Source: Candidatus Eiseniibacteriota bacterium (GTDB taxonomy: Bacteria > Eisenbacteria > RBG-16-71-46 > CAIMUX01). From it: a stretch of DNA of 64,000 nucleotides. The stretch covers positions 1-64,000 of the forward strand of contig CAIMUX010000073.1 in NCBI GenBank assembly GCA_903844735.1, written 5' to 3'. Both the position numbers and the translations under genes were made by a program. This document shows, in pieces, positions 36,992 through 48,233 of this stretch. Positions within the stretch are counted from its first letter, which is position 1. Each line of letters begins with the position of its first letter. Under the pieces are notes generated by a model. The model worked only from the letters and a program-made list of their open reading frames with translations, made no database searches and had not been told where the DNA came from.

Positions 36992-37708
36992 TCACAGACC
37001 CAGCACGTTGTCGTCGCGATAGAACACCGCGGTCTCGGCCTTGGCGTTGAAGATCGGCGCCATGCCGATGAACGACACCCTGCGAAACCCCGCCGCCGTG
37101 AGCAACTCATAGCCATCGCGATACTCCTCGCGATCGCTGTTGTCCCACACGACCACGCCGCGCGGATTGAGCGCCGTAAGCGCCGCATCCGCGCACTGCA
37201 CCCGCTGGCGGCCGTCGATCACGATCACGTCGAAGCGGCCGGGCCAGCGCGCGCACGTCTGCGCATACGTACCGGCGTCGTCCAGCGGCACGTGCAGCAG
37301 CTCCGCGCCGGCGGGCAACATCGGACGGATCCGCTCGGCCCACGCGGCCTCGTGCTCACACGCCACCACCTTCGCGACGCGCGCCGTCCACCACAGTGTG
37401 CTTTGGCCGCAGCCATACTCGAAGACCTCCCAATCGGCCCGCACGTGGCGCGAGAGGAACTCAATCGCCGGATACGTGATCCACGGAAGCGGCCGGCCAT
37501 CGGCATCCACTGCGCGCCCCTCGCGGAAGCTGCGCAACCACCCGTCGGCGCGCAGCGGTCCCTGCGTCATCAGCGACCAATTCGCGTATAACCCGGTTGC
37601 ACGCAGCAGGCCGCGTCCTACGGCCTTGAACCACGCAGGCGCCGACGGCGCGCCGGCCGGCGTGTTGCCGGGAAGAAGGTTGTGTCCTTCACGTTCGTCG
37701 GCAGCCAT
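36992..37708 (-). CDS. SAM-dependent methyltransferase (class I)
   Basis: 238 residues from ATG 37708, overlapping the flippase stop by one base (TAATG). The SAM loop is VFEYGCGQSTLWW, with DVIVIDGRQRVQCA as the motif IV strand and VVVWDNSDREEY following. The pattern is close to the Methyltransf_24/FkbM-like group common in surface-polysaccharide loci. It is co-translated with the flippase and followed by a CgeB-like glycosyltransferase. The acceptor is unknown. Confidence 0.85.
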   Translation of the reverse strand: MAADEREGHNLLPGNTPAGAPSAPAWFKAVGRGLLRATGLYANWSLMTQGPLRADGWLRSFREGRAVDADGRPLPWITYPAIEFLSRHVRADWEVFEYGCGQSTLWWTARVAKVVACEHEAAWAERIRPMLPAGAELLHVPLDDAGTYAQTCARWPGRFDVIVIDGRQRVQCADAALTALNPRGVVVWDNSDREEYRDGYELLTAAGFRRVSFIGMAPIFNAKAETAVFYRDDNVLGL

Positions 37709-39036
37709 TAGAAGCTCCTCGGCACCAGGGCGCGAGTGATCATGACGCCGGTGCGGTTGAGAGGCCGATACAGCCAGCACGTGCCGTGTGCCGCCACCCA
37801 GTAAGCCACGCACGACGCGATCACGGCACCCATGCCCGCCATGCGCGGGATAAGCAGCAGGTTGAGCGTCACGTTGACCACGCAGCCGACCGCCACGGTC
37901 ATGAAGTAGGCCCAGGTCCAGTTCATGCTGGAGAGAAATGCCCCGCGCACCAGTCCGAGGCTCGTGAACAGCAGCGACCACACCAGCACCGCCAGCATGG
38001 GCGCTGAGGCCGCGTACTGCTGACCGTACACCACGCGCACGATCCATGGCGCCAGCAGCGTGGTGGGAATGGCGATCGCGTACGAGATCGCGGCCATCAG
38101 GTTATACAGCCGTTGCAGCCGGTCGTAGAAGCGCGCCTCGTCCCGCCGCCGCGCCTCCACGATGCTGGGGAACGCCGAGGCCACGATGGCCGCCGGCAGG
38201 AAGTACCACACCTCGACCAACTTCACCGCCGCTGCGTAAACGCCCAGGTCGCGCGCAGTGGCCATCTGGCCCAGCATCACCTGGTCTACTCGCGTATAGA
38301 TCATGACCATCACGCCCGAGAGCATCAGCGGCCAGCCATCCCTGAGCAGTGTCCCCATGCGCACGCGCGAGACGCGCCACGCCTGGCGCGCGCCGTCGCG
38401 CATCCGGTGCGACACCGCCAGCCCGATGCTGCCCAGCGCCAGTTCCGCGGCCCACGCCCAGGCAAACGCCACCAGCGGCGCGTGCGTGAGGATCAACACC
38501 AGGCGGGCGATCGCCGCCAGCATGAAACCCACGCTCATCGCGAGCACCGACGTGCGCGCGCGCAGGCGCGACTGGTTCCACCAATCGATCACGTCGAACG
38601 CCTGCACCAGCATGACGCTCGAAAGAATCGCCACCATGGCCAACATCTCTTTGTCGCCGCGCCGCAGCAGCCCGAGCGCCCCGATCGCGAGCAGCGCGCC
38701 CAGCGCGCCGCCAGCCAGGCGCAGCGCGAACGCGCTGCCCAGGATGGCATCGGCGTCATCGGGCTCGTTCACGAGTTCACGTACCGCAATGCGCTCCAGG
38801 CCCATGGTGCCGAGCGGGCTGAACAACACAATGAACGCGATGGCGAAGTTGTAGCGCCCGAACGCCGCGGGGCCGAGGTAGCGAGCTACCCAGGCGCTCA
38901 CCACCAGGCTCACCGCCATGCGTACCAACCGATCCGCCACCAGCCAGCCGGTGTTGGGGATCAGCTTGCGAACGGTGGGGCTCGCGTCGAAACGCGCGCG
39001 CCACGAGCCCGGCAGCCGAAGTGGTGCGCCGCTCAC
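37708..39036 (-). CDS. Polysaccharide flippase (Wzx/PST type)
   Basis: 442 residues from GTG 39036, overlapping the upstream glycosyltransferase stop (GTGA); an open frame continues upstream through other genes but is not coding. About a dozen hydrophobic segments are present. NTGWLVADRLVRMAVSLVVS, then YLGPAAFGRYNFAIAF is the N-terminal signature of the polysaccharide transport (MOP) superfamily. Such proteins flip undecaprenyl-linked repeat units to the periplasmic side of the inner membrane. No Wzy polymerase or ABC exporter is seen in the window, so the export pathway may be completed elsewhere. Confidence 0.92.
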   Translation of the reverse strand: MSGAPLRLPGSWRARFDASPTVRKLIPNTGWLVADRLVRMAVSLVVSAWVARYLGPAAFGRYNFAIAFIVLFSPLGTMGLERIAVRELVNEPDDADAILGSAFALRLAGGALGALLAIGALGLLRRGDKEMLAMVAILSSVMLVQAFDVIDWWNQSRLRARTSVLAMSVGFMLAAIARLVLILTHAPLVAFAWAWAAELALGSIGLAVSHRMRDGARQAWRVSRVRMGTLLRDGWPLMLSGVMVMIYTRVDQVMLGQMATARDLGVYAAAVKLVEVWYFLPAAIVASAFPSIVEARRRDEARFYDRLQRLYNLMAAISYAIAIPTTLLAPWIVRVVYGQQYAASAPMLAVLVWSLLFTSLGLVRGAFLSSMNWTWAYFMTVAVGCVVNVTLNLLLIPRMAGMGAVIASCVAYWVAAHGTCWLYRPLNRTGVMITRALVPRSF

Positions 39037-39851
39037 CGGCGAACCGCCTTCGCGCCCCGGCGCACGGCGTTCAACAACCCCAGGCGCCTGAGCGCCTGTT
39101 GCAGCCAAAAGCGTCCGTAGTCGCCGAAGCCCGTCCAGAGCGTATAGCGTACCAGGTCCACAAACGGGAAGCGCCGCCGCACGATCCTCCGGCGTTCCCG
39201 CACCGAATCGAGATACCGCACGTCGCTCAATCCACCGCGCCGCATGGTGGCCACGGTGACCGGCACGAACCTCCGGCTCACGCCGGAGTCGTGGAACGCG
39301 CGCAACACCCAATCGTAGTCGGCCGCGATGCGGTACTGAAGATCGAATCGGCCGATGCGGTCGAACACCGCGCGCCGGCAGAATACGGTCTGGTGGTGGC
39401 AGCGCATGCCGTAAAGCAGCATGCGTCCTTGCACCTCGCGGCCGATTACGTCGCGGTAGTTGAGTTCCTCGTCGAGGCGATCCAGTCGTCCGTAGAGGAA
39501 GTCCTCTCCCGCCGAGCCCTTCATCATGCTCTCCACGGTGTCGGGCGCGTACAACATGTCGTCGGCGTTGAGGATCACGATGTAGCGTAACGGATCCTCG
39601 ACCATGCCGATGCCCTTGTTCATGCCGTCGTACGGGCCACGGTCGGGCTCGCTCACCCAGCGCACACGCGCGCCGAAGCCTGCCAGCATCTCCTGCGTTC
39701 CGTCGGTCGAGGCGGCGTCCACAACCAGGTGATCGACGTCTGAATAGGTCTGCGCAAACACACTGCGGATGGTGTCCTCGAGCGTGGCACGACCGTTTCG
39801 TACGGCCGTCACGACGGTCACGCCGGGGTGCGCGGACGAAGGGGAGATCAT
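39033..39851 (-). CDS. Family 2 glycosyltransferase
   Basis: 272 residues from ATG 39851, overlapping the preceding stop (ATGA). The GT-A site is complete: VTVVTAVRNGRATLEDTIRS, VVDAASTDGTQEML, the metal site ILNADDML and the downstream AADYDWVLRAF. This is the WcaA/PgaA-like subgroup in which the Asp pair holds the nucleotide-sugar metal. It is followed by the flippase. The sugar donor is unknown. Confidence 0.93.
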   Translation of the reverse strand: MISPSSAHPGVTVVTAVRNGRATLEDTIRSVFAQTYSDVDHLVVDAASTDGTQEMLAGFGARVRWVSEPDRGPYDGMNKGIGMVEDPLRYIVILNADDMLYAPDTVESMMKGSAGEDFLYGRLDRLDEELNYRDVIGREVQGRMLLYGMRCHHQTVFCRRAVFDRIGRFDLQYRIAADYDWVLRAFHDSGVSRRFVPVTVATMRRGGLSDVRYLDSVRERRRIVRRRFPFVDLVRYTLWTGFGDYGRFWLQQALRRLGLLNAVRRGAKAVRR

Positions 39852-40852
39852 GGGACCGGCGTATCCGCTTCGGCGCGGCGCCGCGCGGCGGTCCGCCCCC
39901 TCCCGCGCAGCAGCGCCAGAGTGAGTGCGAACGGCACCACCAGGGCCGCGGGGAAATGAAGCGGCGAAAAGCGCCACTTGGCCCATACGGGCAGGAACAG
40001 CACCAGCGCCGCGGCCACCGCCAGGCGAGCAAGATCGGGCCGCGCCGCCACCGCCAGCGCCGCCGACAGCACCACGCACAGCACCACGCCCACACACGCC
40101 CGCACGATGGGCCGGCGCACGCGGAACGGCCCCACGCGGTGCACCTCGATGCGCTTTCGGAACAGCCGCGGGTGCAGGCGCGCCAGGAGCGGGTCCATCT
40201 CGTAACGGACCGCCCAGCGCACGGGGTCCCACGGGCCGGGATGCTCGTCGGGATGCGTGACCACAATGCTTTCCTCGCGCACGGTGAGCGCGTTCGCCTC
40301 CTCCAGCTTGAAGCCGAAATCGGCGTCCTCGCGGAAATAGACCCCGCGCGAGGGCTCGTAGAACGCCTCCTCATAGCCGCCCACGCGCTCAAACCACGCG
40401 CGCCGGACAAACAGCGTCGTGGGCAGGTACTGAAGTCCCGCTTCGGGCCGGATGCGCAGCGCGCGATCGCCGGGCCGTTGCGTGACGCCTTCGATGGCGT
40501 CGGGCGCGGGCTCGCGCATGATGCGCGCCGCTGCCTGCTCCAGCCAGTCGGGCGAAGGCGTGACGTCGTCCTCGGTGAACGCGAGCCACTCCCCCGTGGC
40601 GGCCGACACTCCCGCATTGCGCGCAGCTCCGGGCCCGGACCGCCTCGCGAGCGGCACGATCCGCGCGCCTGCCTGCTCGGCGAGTGCGGAGGTCTCGGGC
40701 GTGGGCGAAAGCCCGTCGAACACCAGCACGATCTCGAAGCGCTCGCGTGGGAACGACTGGGCCTGCAAAGCACGCAGCAGGCCGGGCAGCGTGCCGGACC
40801 GGGTGCCGGGCCGCCCGAGCGTGGGCACAACGACCGAGAAGAGCACGCTCAC
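39848..40852 (-). CDS. Family 2 glycosyltransferase with C-terminal membrane segments
   Basis: 334 residues from GTG 40852 (Shine-Dalgarno GGAAGGG); the longer frame to 41206 is not conserved. The N-terminus SVVVPTLGRPG, the segment LVFDGLSPTPETSA, the metal site FTEDDVTPSPDWLE and FREDADFGFKLEEA are typical of family 2 enzymes. Two hydrophobic stretches near the C-terminus (VVLCVVLSAALAVA, then FPAALVVPFALTLALL) anchor it in the inner membrane. It is the first recognisable gene of the minus-strand part of the polysaccharide cluster. Confidence 0.9.
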   Translation of the reverse strand: MSVLFSVVVPTLGRPGTRSGTLPGLLRALQAQSFPRERFEIVLVFDGLSPTPETSALAEQAGARIVPLARRSGPGAARNAGVSAATGEWLAFTEDDVTPSPDWLEQAAARIMREPAPDAIEGVTQRPGDRALRIRPEAGLQYLPTTLFVRRAWFERVGGYEEAFYEPSRGVYFREDADFGFKLEEANALTVREESIVVTHPDEHPGPWDPVRWAVRYEMDPLLARLHPRLFRKRIEVHRVGPFRVRRPIVRACVGVVLCVVLSAALAVAARPDLARLAVAAALVLFLPVWAKWRFSPLHFPAALVVPFALTLALLRGRGRTAARRRAEADTPVP

Positions 40853-41124
40853 GGCCCTTCCCGCGCTTCCCGGGATAGCCGACCGCCCGTGACTGGCGCC
40901 CTCAGGCGCGGACCCCGGCCGCGCGCCTGGCGCGGTACCACTCGTGGATCGAGATCTCCTTGATCGGCTCGCACAACATTCCGCCGCCCCCCGGTCGCGT
41001 GATCGCCCCACGCCGACCAACTGGCGACGAGGGTAGCCGGGGTTTCCGTGCGAGTGCAAGGGCGTTTCCGGGTCACGCCGGGCCACCCACTGTGCCCGCT
41101 GCGTTGCTCCGCGTCTTTGACGGA

Positions 41125-41916
41125 TCAGTGCAGCACGAACTTGATCGGGACCGTCACCCAGACCTTCACCGGCCGGTGCTGCTGCAGGGCCGGCTTGAAA
41201 ACCCAAGCTCGGACTGCCGCGAGGGCCGCCTCATCGAGCATCGGGTGGCCCGAAACGACAAACGCCTTCTCGATCCGCCCCTCCTTGTTCACCAACGCTC
41301 GCACACGAACCATCCCCTCGACTTCCGCAGCGCGCGCCATCTCCGGATAGACCGGCGCAGGGCTTTGGACCGGATACGGCTCCTCCTCCACCGGAACGAA
41401 CTCTCTTGGGTCCGGGTCTGTCTCGGAGGACGACATGCTGATGACGATCGACTCGTTTCCTCCACCGAGATCCCCGGAAACGACCGGGGTCAGGTTGTTC
41501 ACCCAATCCTCCGTCGACTTGTACGGAGTGTCCGGGGCCTGGAAGTCGATCACCGGCACGGGCACGCCAACGGCGGTGGCTGCGATCGCCTCCGGCTCAG
41601 GCTGGGTCGCGGCCCGGTCGACCTGAGGCCGGATTGGCGGCGGAGGCCGCACATCGATCAGCTCACAGATCCGATCCGCGCCCGGCATGACCGGGACGGG
41701 CAATTCCCCGGTACTCAGTCCGCGTTGGACCAGCCAGGCTCCGAAGATCACGAAATGCAGGGCCACCGCGAAAAGGATCCCGCGGCCGAGCAGGCCCTGG
41801 GCATGAAGCTTCAGCGGGTGCAGATCGCCGCTGACGACCGGGAAAACGGCGCCATCCGGGAACAACCAGGGATGAGCGCGGGCAAGAGGAGCGTGAGCAG
41901 TCGGTTTCATGACCAT
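41125..41916 (-). CDS. TonB-family energy transducer protein
   Basis: 263 residues from ATG 41916, with GGAAAGGCGG upstream; a second ATG two codons later is possible. One N-terminal membrane helix (ILFAVALHFVIFGAWLV), a Pro-rich linker (RPPPPIRPQ), and the TonB C-terminal domain: PVYPEMARAAEVEGMVRVRA, then AVRAWVFKPAL. TonB transfers the proton-motive force to outer-membrane transporters. No exbB or exbD is adjacent, so partners must be elsewhere. It is divergent from metH, with which it shares the 171-bp region 41917-42087. Confidence 0.88.
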   Translation of the reverse strand: MVMKPTAHAPLARAHPWLFPDGAVFPVVSGDLHPLKLHAQGLLGRGILFAVALHFVIFGAWLVQRGLSTGELPVPVMPGADRICELIDVRPPPPIRPQVDRAATQPEPEAIAATAVGVPVPVIDFQAPDTPYKSTEDWVNNLTPVVSGDLGGGNESIVISMSSSETDPDPREFVPVEEEPYPVQSPAPVYPEMARAAEVEGMVRVRALVNKEGRIEKAFVVSGHPMLDEAALAAVRAWVFKPALQQHRPVKVWVTVPIKFVLH

Positions 41917-42087
41917 GCCGCCTTTCCCCAACCCCAAAGACTCCGGGACCGAACGGGAACAGAGCGAGCACGGGACCACAGTCGGTGGCTTCGCTGGCAT
42001 CAGTATCGCGCCGCCCGCAGCGCCTGTCCAGCGCGTTGTGCCATACTTCACCCGGAGGCGCCGTATTCCCGATTGAAGGAGGCTCCG

Positions 42088-45000
42088 ATGGACCATCCCC
42101 GGCAGGCCCGCATAGCCACCATCGAGGAGGCCGCAGCGACGCGCATACTCATCAAAGATTCGGCCACCGGCACGTTTCTGCAGTCGCTGGGCCTCACCGA
42201 GTCCGACTACCGCGGCGAGCGGTTCGCCGACCATCCGCACGACCTCCAAGGGAATCACGATCTTCTCGTCCTGACGCGACCCGACGCCGTGCGCGCCCTG
42301 CACGAGGCAAACCTCGCGGCCGGCGCCGATTGCATCGAGACCGACACCTTCACCGCCACGGTCATCGCCCAGTCGGACTATGGCCTCGATCCGTTCGTCC
42401 GCGAGATGAACCGCGAGGCGGCCCGGATCGCGCGCGCGTGCGCCGATGCCTGGACGGCGCGCACGCCGGAGAAGCCGCGCTTTGTCATCGGGTCGATCGG
42501 GCCGACCAATCGGACGTTGAGCCTCTCCCCGCGGGTGGAAGACCCCGCCTATCGCGCGGTCACCTTCGCCCAAGTACGGGAGAGCTACGCCGAGCAGATC
42601 CGCGGACTCGTGGAAGGAGACGTCGACCTTCTCGCGGTGGAAACCGTCTTCGACACCCTGAACGCCAAGGCGTGTCTCCTCGCCATCGAGGACGTCTTCG
42701 CCGAGACGGGCCCGCGCCTGCCGCTCTTGCTCAGCGTCACCGTCGTCGATCGCAGCGGGCGCACCCTTTCCGGGCAGACGGTGGATGCCTTCTGGACCTC
42801 GGTGCGCCACGCGCGACCGCTGTTTGTCTGCCTCAACTGCGCACTCGGCGCGCGGGAGATGCGGCCGTTCCTCGAAGAACTGGCGCGGATCGCCGATACT
42901 CGCGTCGGCTGCTACCCGAATGCCGGTCTGCCGAACGCCTTCGGCCAGTACGAGGAGACTCCGGGAGAGACCGCCGCTCTCCTCGGCTCATTCGCCCGGG
43001 AGGGGCTCGTCAACCTTGTCGGCGGCTGCTGCGGCACCACGCCCGCCCACATCGCCGCCATCGTTCGCGCCGTACAGGGGGTCACGCCGCGTGTGATTCC
43101 GGTTCATGACGGGCTCACGCGTCTCGCCGGGCTGGAGACCCTGGTCTTCCGCCCCGACAGCAACTTCATCATGGTCGGAGAACGGACCAACGTGTCCGGG
43201 AGCCGCCGTTTCGCCGACTGCGTGCGTCGCGCCGACTGGGCGGCGGCGCTCTCCGTGGCGCTTGAACAGGTGCGGGGCGGCGCGAACATCCTTGATGTCA
43301 ACATGGACGAGGGGATGCTCGACTCCGAGGCGGCGATGCGGACCTTCCTCAACCTCGTAGCCACCGAGCCGGAGGTCGCGCGCCTGCCGATCATGATCGA
43401 CTCCTCGCGCTGGTCGGTGCTGGAGGCGGGACTGCAGTCGGCGCAGGGAAAGTGCGTCGTCAACTCCATCAGCCTCAAGGAGGGCGAGGCCGATTTCCTC
43501 GATAAGGCGCGTGTGGCGCGCCGGTACGGGGCCGCGGTGGTGGTCATGGCGTTCGATGAACAAGGCCAGGCCGAAACCGCCACCCGGAAGTTCGATATCC
43601 TCGCCCGCGCCTATCGGCTCCTGACCCAGGAGGCCGGGTTCCCGCCCGAGGAAATCATCTTCGACCCGAACATCTTCGCCGTCGCCACGGGGATGGAGGA
43701 GCACGACGGATACGCCCTGGCCTACATCGAGGCGGTGCGGCTCCTCAAGGCCGCCTTTCCGCAGACGAAGGTGAGCGGCGGCGTGAGCAACCTCTCGTTT
43801 TCCTTCCGCGGGAACGACGCGGTGCGCGAGGCGTTCCATTCGGGGTTCCTCTTTCACGCCATCCGCGCCGGGATGGACATGGGGATCGTCAACGCCGGGC
43901 AGCTCGCGGTCTACGAAGAAATCCCGACCGATCTGATCGAGCGGGTGGAGGATGTCATCTTCCGGCGCCGGCCCGACGCCACCGAGCGGATGCTGGAGTA
44001 TGCCGGGCGCGTAAAGGGAACGGCCCGCAAGCGGGAGACCGACGACGCCTGGCGGAGCCTTTCGGTGGAGGAACGGATCCGCCACGCCCTCGTGCATGGC
44101 CTAGCCGAGCACGCGGAAGAGGACGCGGAGGAGGCCAGGCTCCTTCTGGGCAGCGCCCTCGCTGTGATCGAGGGCCCGCTCCTGCGCGCGATGCAGGCGG
44201 TCGGCGACCTGTTCGGCGCGGGGAAGATGTTCCTGCCCCAGGTCGTGAAAAGCGCGCGCGTGATGAAGAAGGCCGTGGCTCATCTGGAGCCGTTCGTCGC
44301 TGCTGCGCAGGATGCGGTGGAGACGCCGGCCGCCGAGACCGTGGCTGGGGGTGATGAGCCCGCTCCCACCCGCCCCTCGCCCCCGGCGCGCCGCGGACCC
44401 CGCCGCGCCGGCAAGATCATCCTCGCGACAGTCAAAGGCGACGTTCACGACATCGGCAAGAACATTGTCGGTGTGGTGCTGGCCTGCAACAACATCGAGG
44501 TCGTCGACCTGGGCGTCATGGTGCCGGTCGGCCGCATCCTCGACACCGCCGAAGAGCTGGGGGCCGACCTCGTGGGATTAAGCGGGCTCATCACGCCGAG
44601 CCTCGATGAAATGGTGGTGGTGGCGCGCGAGATGGAGCGGCGCGGTATGCAGCTTCCTCTCCTCATCGGCGGGGCCGCCACCAGCCGTCCTCACACCGCC
44701 GTGCGTATCGCTCCTGCCTACTCCGGCCCCGTGGTACACGTCCTCGACGCCTCGCGCTCGGTCGGCGTGGTGGCGGGTTTGCTCGACGCGGCCCAGCGCC
44801 AGGAACTAAACCGGAAGAACCGCGACGAACAGGAGGAGCTGCGCCACCTCCACGCGGGAAACCGCGGCCGTCCGATTCTTCCCTACAACGAGGCGAGGCA
44901 AAGGCGCGCGGCGATCGATTGGCGGGCTGAAGATCTGCCGACGCCGGAATTCCTCGGGCGTCGTCTCCTGCTCGAAGTACCGCTGGAGGAGATCGCCGCC

Positions 45001-45846
45001 GCCATCGATTGGACCTTCTTCTTTACCGCATGGGGACTGAAGGGGCGCTATCCGGCCATCCTGGAGAGTCCGGAGTACGGCGTCGCCGCGCGCGACCTGC
45101 TGGCTAATGGGCAGGAGATGCTGGCAAGGATCGTGGCGGAGCGGAGTCTTCACGCCCACGCCATCTACGGTTTCTGGCCGGCCGCCTCCGACGAGGAGGA
45201 CATCGTCCTCTTCACCGACGCGACTCGCGCTGAGGAACGCCTCCGTTTTCCGATGTTGCGACGGCAACAGGACGACGGCGAGGGCAAGTCATGTTTCTCC
45301 CTCTCCGACTTCGTGGCGCCGCTGGACAGCGGCCTCTCCGACCACGTAGGGGCCTTCGCGGTGACCACGGGGATCGGCCTCGACGATCTCGTGACCGCCC
45401 ACGAGCGAGCCCATGACGATTATTCCGCGTTGCTGTGCAAGGCGCTCGCCGACCGTCTCGCCGAAGCGCTCGCCGAGGTGCTGCACAGCCGCGTCCGCCG
45501 CGAGTGGGGCTACGGCCGCGACGAGAGTCTCACTGTGGACGAGTTGATCGCCGAGAAGTATCGCGGCATCCGCCCCGCCTTCGGCTACCCCGCCTGCCCG
45601 GACCACTCGGAGAAGCCGAAGCTCTTCGATCTCTTGGGCGCACCCGAGGCGGGGATCAGACTCACTGAGAACTTCGCCATGATCCCCGCGTCCAGCGTGA
45701 GCGGGATCTACTTCGCCCACCCGCGAGCGCGCTACTTCACCGTGGGGCGCATCGGGCGCGATCAGTTGGAGGACTACGCGGCACGCAAGGGGATGCCGGT
45801 GGAAGAGGCCGAGCGGTGGCTGCGGCCGAATCTGGGGGGGGAATAG
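42088..45846 (+). CDS. metH: Cobalamin-dependent methionine synthase
   Basis: 1252 residues, the full multidomain length, from ATG 42088 behind GAAGGAGG; the frame is open upstream but without conservation. Domains in order: homocysteine domain (residues 1 to about 320) with zinc Cys in LNCALG (about 251) and GGCCGTT (314-315); methyl-folate domain ([14 protein letters not shown]); cobalamin cap and binding domain with the lower-ligand His787 in DVHDIGKN; and the SAM reactivation domain ([16 protein letters not shown]). It makes methionine from homocysteine and methyl-tetrahydrofolate. A Pro/Ala/Arg-rich linker ([18 protein letters not shown]) lies before the cobalamin domain and is longer than usual. 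No cobalamin riboswitch was recognised upstream. Confidence 0.97.
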   Translation: MDHPRQARIATIEEAAATRILIKDSATGTFLQSLGLTESDYRGERFADHPHDLQGNHDLLVLTRPDAVRALHEANLAAGADCIETDTFTATVIAQSDYGLDPFVREMNREAARIARACADAWTARTPEKPRFVIGSIGPTNRTLSLSPRVEDPAYRAVTFAQVRESYAEQIRGLVEGDVDLLAVETVFDTLNAKACLLAIEDVFAETGPRLPLLLSVTVVDRSGRTLSGQTVDAFWTSVRHARPLFVCLNCALGAREMRPFLEELARIADTRVGCYPNAGLPNAFGQYEETPGETAALLGSFAREGLVNLVGGCCGTTPAHIAAIVRAVQGVTPRVIPVHDGLTRLAGLETLVFRPDSNFIMVGERTNVSGSRRFADCVRRADWAAALSVALEQVRGGANILDVNMDEGMLDSEAAMRTFLNLVATEPEVARLPIMIDSSRWSVLEAGLQSAQGKCVVNSISLKEGEADFLDKARVARRYGAAVVVMAFDEQGQAETATRKFDILARAYRLLTQEAGFPPEEIIFDPNIFAVATGMEEHDGYALAYIEAVRLLKAAFPQTKVSGGVSNLSFSFRGNDAVREAFHSGFLFHAIRAGMDMGIVNAGQLAVYEEIPTDLIERVEDVIFRRRPDATERMLEYAGRVKGTARKRETDDAWRSLSVEERIRHALVHGLAEHAEEDAEEARLLLGSALAVIEGPLLRAMQAVGDLFGAGKMFLPQVVKSARVMKKAVAHLEPFVAAAQDAVETPAAETVAGGDEPAPTRPSPPARRGPRRAGKIILATVKGDVHDIGKNIVGVVLACNNIEVVDLGVMVPVGRILDTAEELGADLVGLSGLITPSLDEMVVVAREMERRGMQLPLLIGGAATSRPHTAVRIAPAYSGPVVHVLDASRSVGVVAGLLDAAQRQELNRKNRDEQEELRHLHAGNRGRPILPYNEARQRRAAIDWRAEDLPTPEFLGRRLLLEVPLEEIAAAIDWTFFFTAWGLKGRYPAILESPEYGVAARDLLANGQEMLARIVAERSLHAHAIYGFWPAASDEEDIVLFTDATRAEERLRFPMLRRQQDDGEGKSCFSLSDFVAPLDSGLSDHVGAFAVTTGIGLDDLVTAHERAHDDYSALLCKALADRLAEALAEVLHSRVRREWGYGRDESLTVDELIAEKYRGIRPAFGYPACPDHSEKPKLFDLLGAPEAGIRLTENFAMIPASSVSGIYFAHPRARYFTVGRIGRDQLEDYAARKGMPVEEAERWLRPNLGGE

Positions 45847-45848
45847 GT

Positions 45849-48233
45849 TCAGTCGAGCTCACTGCCGATGCTCGAGCCCCCGGTCGGCGCCCCCTCGCCC
45901 ATCTGCTCCCGCATTCGCAGCAAGTCTCGGCGCAGCGCCTTAGCTCGCACCGGACGGGTCAAGCGCAGACTCGCCTCTCCCGGTGTTGCCGGACCAGCCC
46001 CGCGCAGGCCGCTGATCCAGAGCAGCCGCGGTCCCGCGTCACCGAGCATCTCGGCAATCGGGGCCGGGAGTTCTCCCTCTGTGCCCGCGAGGCGATCATC
46101 GAGATAAAGGATCTCGAACGGCCGACCCTGTTCGGCCGCACGGCGGAGTTCGGCCACGGCCGCCGCAGCGTCCGTCACCCCCGTGGCCTCCATGCCGAGA
46201 TTCACGAGATCCTCGACCAAGGCGGCCAGGGCCCCCGCCGCGGGCATGGCGGCAAGCACCCGCCTGCGGCGATCGCCTCCGCCCACCCGGTGTGTACGCC
46301 CCGTGTGGATCTCGTTCACCGCCAGCGGCACGCGGAACCAGAAGATCGATCCTTGGCCCTGCGTGTTCTCCACGCCGATCTCCCCACCCATCAGCTCCAC
46401 CAATTGGCGGCAGATGGCCAGACCCAGCCCGGTGCCGCCGAAGCGGCGCGCCACCGTGCGGTCTGCCTGGCTAAACGAGCGGAAGAGGCGCCCCACCCCC
46501 TCGGGCGGGATCCCGACGCCGGTATCTCGGACGGTGAAGCGGATCACCACCTCCGCCGGTCGCCGTTGCTCCAGCTCCGCTCGAACCTCGACCTCGCCCT
46601 CGGGGGTGAACTTGACGGCGTTGCCAACCAGATTGGTCAGCACCTGGCGCAGCCGCCCGGGGTCGCCCCGAACCTGTTCGGGGATCCGGCCGTCGAAACG
46701 GCAGTAGAGCTCCACCCCTTTCCCTTGCGCTGATACCGCCAGCAGCTCCGCGGCTTCGTCCATCATCACGCGCGGTTCGAACAGGACCGACTCCAGCTCG
46801 AGCTGTCCCACTTCCATCTTCGAGTAGTCGAGGGTGTCGTTGACGATGCCCAGAAGAGAACGGGCCGACTGCAAGGCCATGAGGACGAACCCGCGCTGCT
46901 CCCCATTGAGGCCACTCTCCAGCAAGAGTTCCGTCATTCCGATGACCCCGCCCAGCGGCGTGCGGATCTCGTGGCTCATGGTGGCGAGGAACTCGGCTTT
47001 CAGCTCCGCCGCGCGCACAGCTTCGTCGCGGGCTTCGGCCAGCTCCCGTTGGGACCGATTTCGCTCCGTAACGTCCACGATAACGGCCAGCGAGCGGGAG
47101 ATACGGCCGTCCTCATCGCGCTCGGCAATGGCGGAGAGAAGAACCTCCACGACGGTCCCGTCCCGAGCCACAAACTCGTAGGGAACATCCCGGCAGACCC
47201 CGGTGACATAGAACTCGGGCAGCACCACATCGCGGGCCAGGCGCGTCGATGCGGGGGTCAGAAACTCGGTGGACTTGTGACCGATGACCTCGTCGCGTGT
47301 GTACCCGAGTTTCTTCAACCAGTGATTGCTCACACTCACAATCCGCCCTTCGGGATCGATGGAGTGAAGCATGACGGGCGTGTTGAGGTAGAGCGTGCGA
47401 TAGCGCTGCTCGCTGTGACGGAGCGCGTCCTCGGCGACCCGGCGTCCGGTGATCTCGGTACCGCTGACGCAGACACCGAGAATCTCCCCCGACTCGGCGC
47501 GCACCGGGTAGTAATCGAGCACGTACCAGGCGGTAGCACCGTCCTTCCGGCGCACCTCACGCTCGATGGTGATCTCCTCGCCCGCGAGCGCCTTTTCGAA
47601 GCGATCCTGGATCGCCTCGTTGAATGGAATCAGCTCATCGAGGGGCAAGGAATCCCCCTGCTTCAGCTCGCGGCCGAAGAGAACCGGGGTCTTCTCCCTC
47701 GCCAAACGGTTCAGGTCCACGATGCGGCGATTCCGGTCGAGAAGGAAAACCAGTTGCCGACTGCCGTCCAGGATCGCCCGGAGCGTCGCTGCATGCTGTC
47801 GAAGGTCCTCCCGCGCCTGCCGCTCCACCGTGACATCGCGGAAAAAAACCGCCATCCGGTCGGGCCCTGTCTGCAGCGCATGGATCTCGAATGTCCCCTG
47901 GATGCCGTCTCGATCGTAGGGAACACTCTCCTTCTCAAACGGCTCGCCGCTGGTGGCCACGCGCCGGTAGGCGTCGGGAATGGGAGTGTTCACCAGGCCC
48001 GGAAACGCCTCTTCGATCGGCAAGCCGATCAACCCCGGCCCGTGCGCTCCCAACAGCGCCCTGGACTGCCGGTTATGGCCGGTGAAGATGAGCCGGCCAT
48101 CCGCGTGCAGTTCGTAGAAGTGCGCGCCGAACGGGGCGGCGTCGATCATCTCGCGCAGCCCCGCCTGAGGGAGCGCCTCGTCCGGGCGCGCATCCGTTCC
48201 TCTGCCATCCAAGCGAGGACAGTCGGGTAGCAA
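45849..48233 (-). CDS. PAS-domain sensor histidine kinase with degenerate receiver domain
   Basis: About 794 residues; start uncertain (TTG 48233 with no clear Shine-Dalgarno site, or ATG 48149). Three PAS-like domains occupy the first 400 residues (one begins [20 protein letters not shown]). The kinase core has the H-box [14 protein letters not shown] with His421, the N-box [12 protein letters not shown], and G-boxes DTGVGIP and GGTGLGLAI. The C-terminal 120 residues look like a receiver domain ([10 protein letters not shown], then [12 protein letters not shown]) but the first acidic pair is missing and the conserved Lys is Arg. There is no membrane helix, so it is probably cytoplasmic. It is convergent with metH, two bases apart. 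Confidence 0.9.
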   Translation of the reverse strand: MLPDCPRLDGRGTDARPDEALPQAGLREMIDAAPFGAHFYELHADGRLIFTGHNRQSRALLGAHGPGLIGLPIEEAFPGLVNTPIPDAYRRVATSGEPFEKESVPYDRDGIQGTFEIHALQTGPDRMAVFFRDVTVERQAREDLRQHAATLRAILDGSRQLVFLLDRNRRIVDLNRLAREKTPVLFGRELKQGDSLPLDELIPFNEAIQDRFEKALAGEEITIEREVRRKDGATAWYVLDYYPVRAESGEILGVCVSGTEITGRRVAEDALRHSEQRYRTLYLNTPVMLHSIDPEGRIVSVSNHWLKKLGYTRDEVIGHKSTEFLTPASTRLARDVVLPEFYVTGVCRDVPYEFVARDGTVVEVLLSAIAERDEDGRISRSLAVIVDVTERNRSQRELAEARDEAVRAAELKAEFLATMSHEIRTPLGGVIGMTELLLESGLNGEQRGFVLMALQSARSLLGIVNDTLDYSKMEVGQLELESVLFEPRVMMDEAAELLAVSAQGKGVELYCRFDGRIPEQVRGDPGRLRQVLTNLVGNAVKFTPEGEVEVRAELEQRRPAEVVIRFTVRDTGVGIPPEGVGRLFRSFSQADRTVARRFGGTGLGLAICRQLVELMGGEIGVENTQGQGSIFWFRVPLAVNEIHTGRTHRVGGGDRRRRVLAAMPAAGALAALVEDLVNLGMEATGVTDAAAAVAELRRAAEQGRPFEILYLDDRLAGTEGELPAPIAEMLGDAGPRLLWISGLRGAGPATPGEASLRLTRPVRAKALRRDLLRMREQMGEGAPTGGSSIGSELD

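Noticed and set aside
37708-40830. Single 1040-residue fusion of glycosyltransferase and flippase
   Set aside because: The frame upstream of 39036 is the wrong frame of two well-supported glycosyltransferase genes; the flippase starts at the GTG overlapping the previous stop.
40902-40979. 25-codon minus-strand frame (MLCEPIKEISIHEWYRARRA) ahead of the first glycosyltransferase
   Set aside because: It has an acceptable start and Shine-Dalgarno site but is too short to assign; it may be a fragment of a lost gene.
41917-42087. Cobalamin or SAM riboswitch ahead of metH
   Set aside because: No B12-box or SAM-I core was found in the 171 bp upstream.
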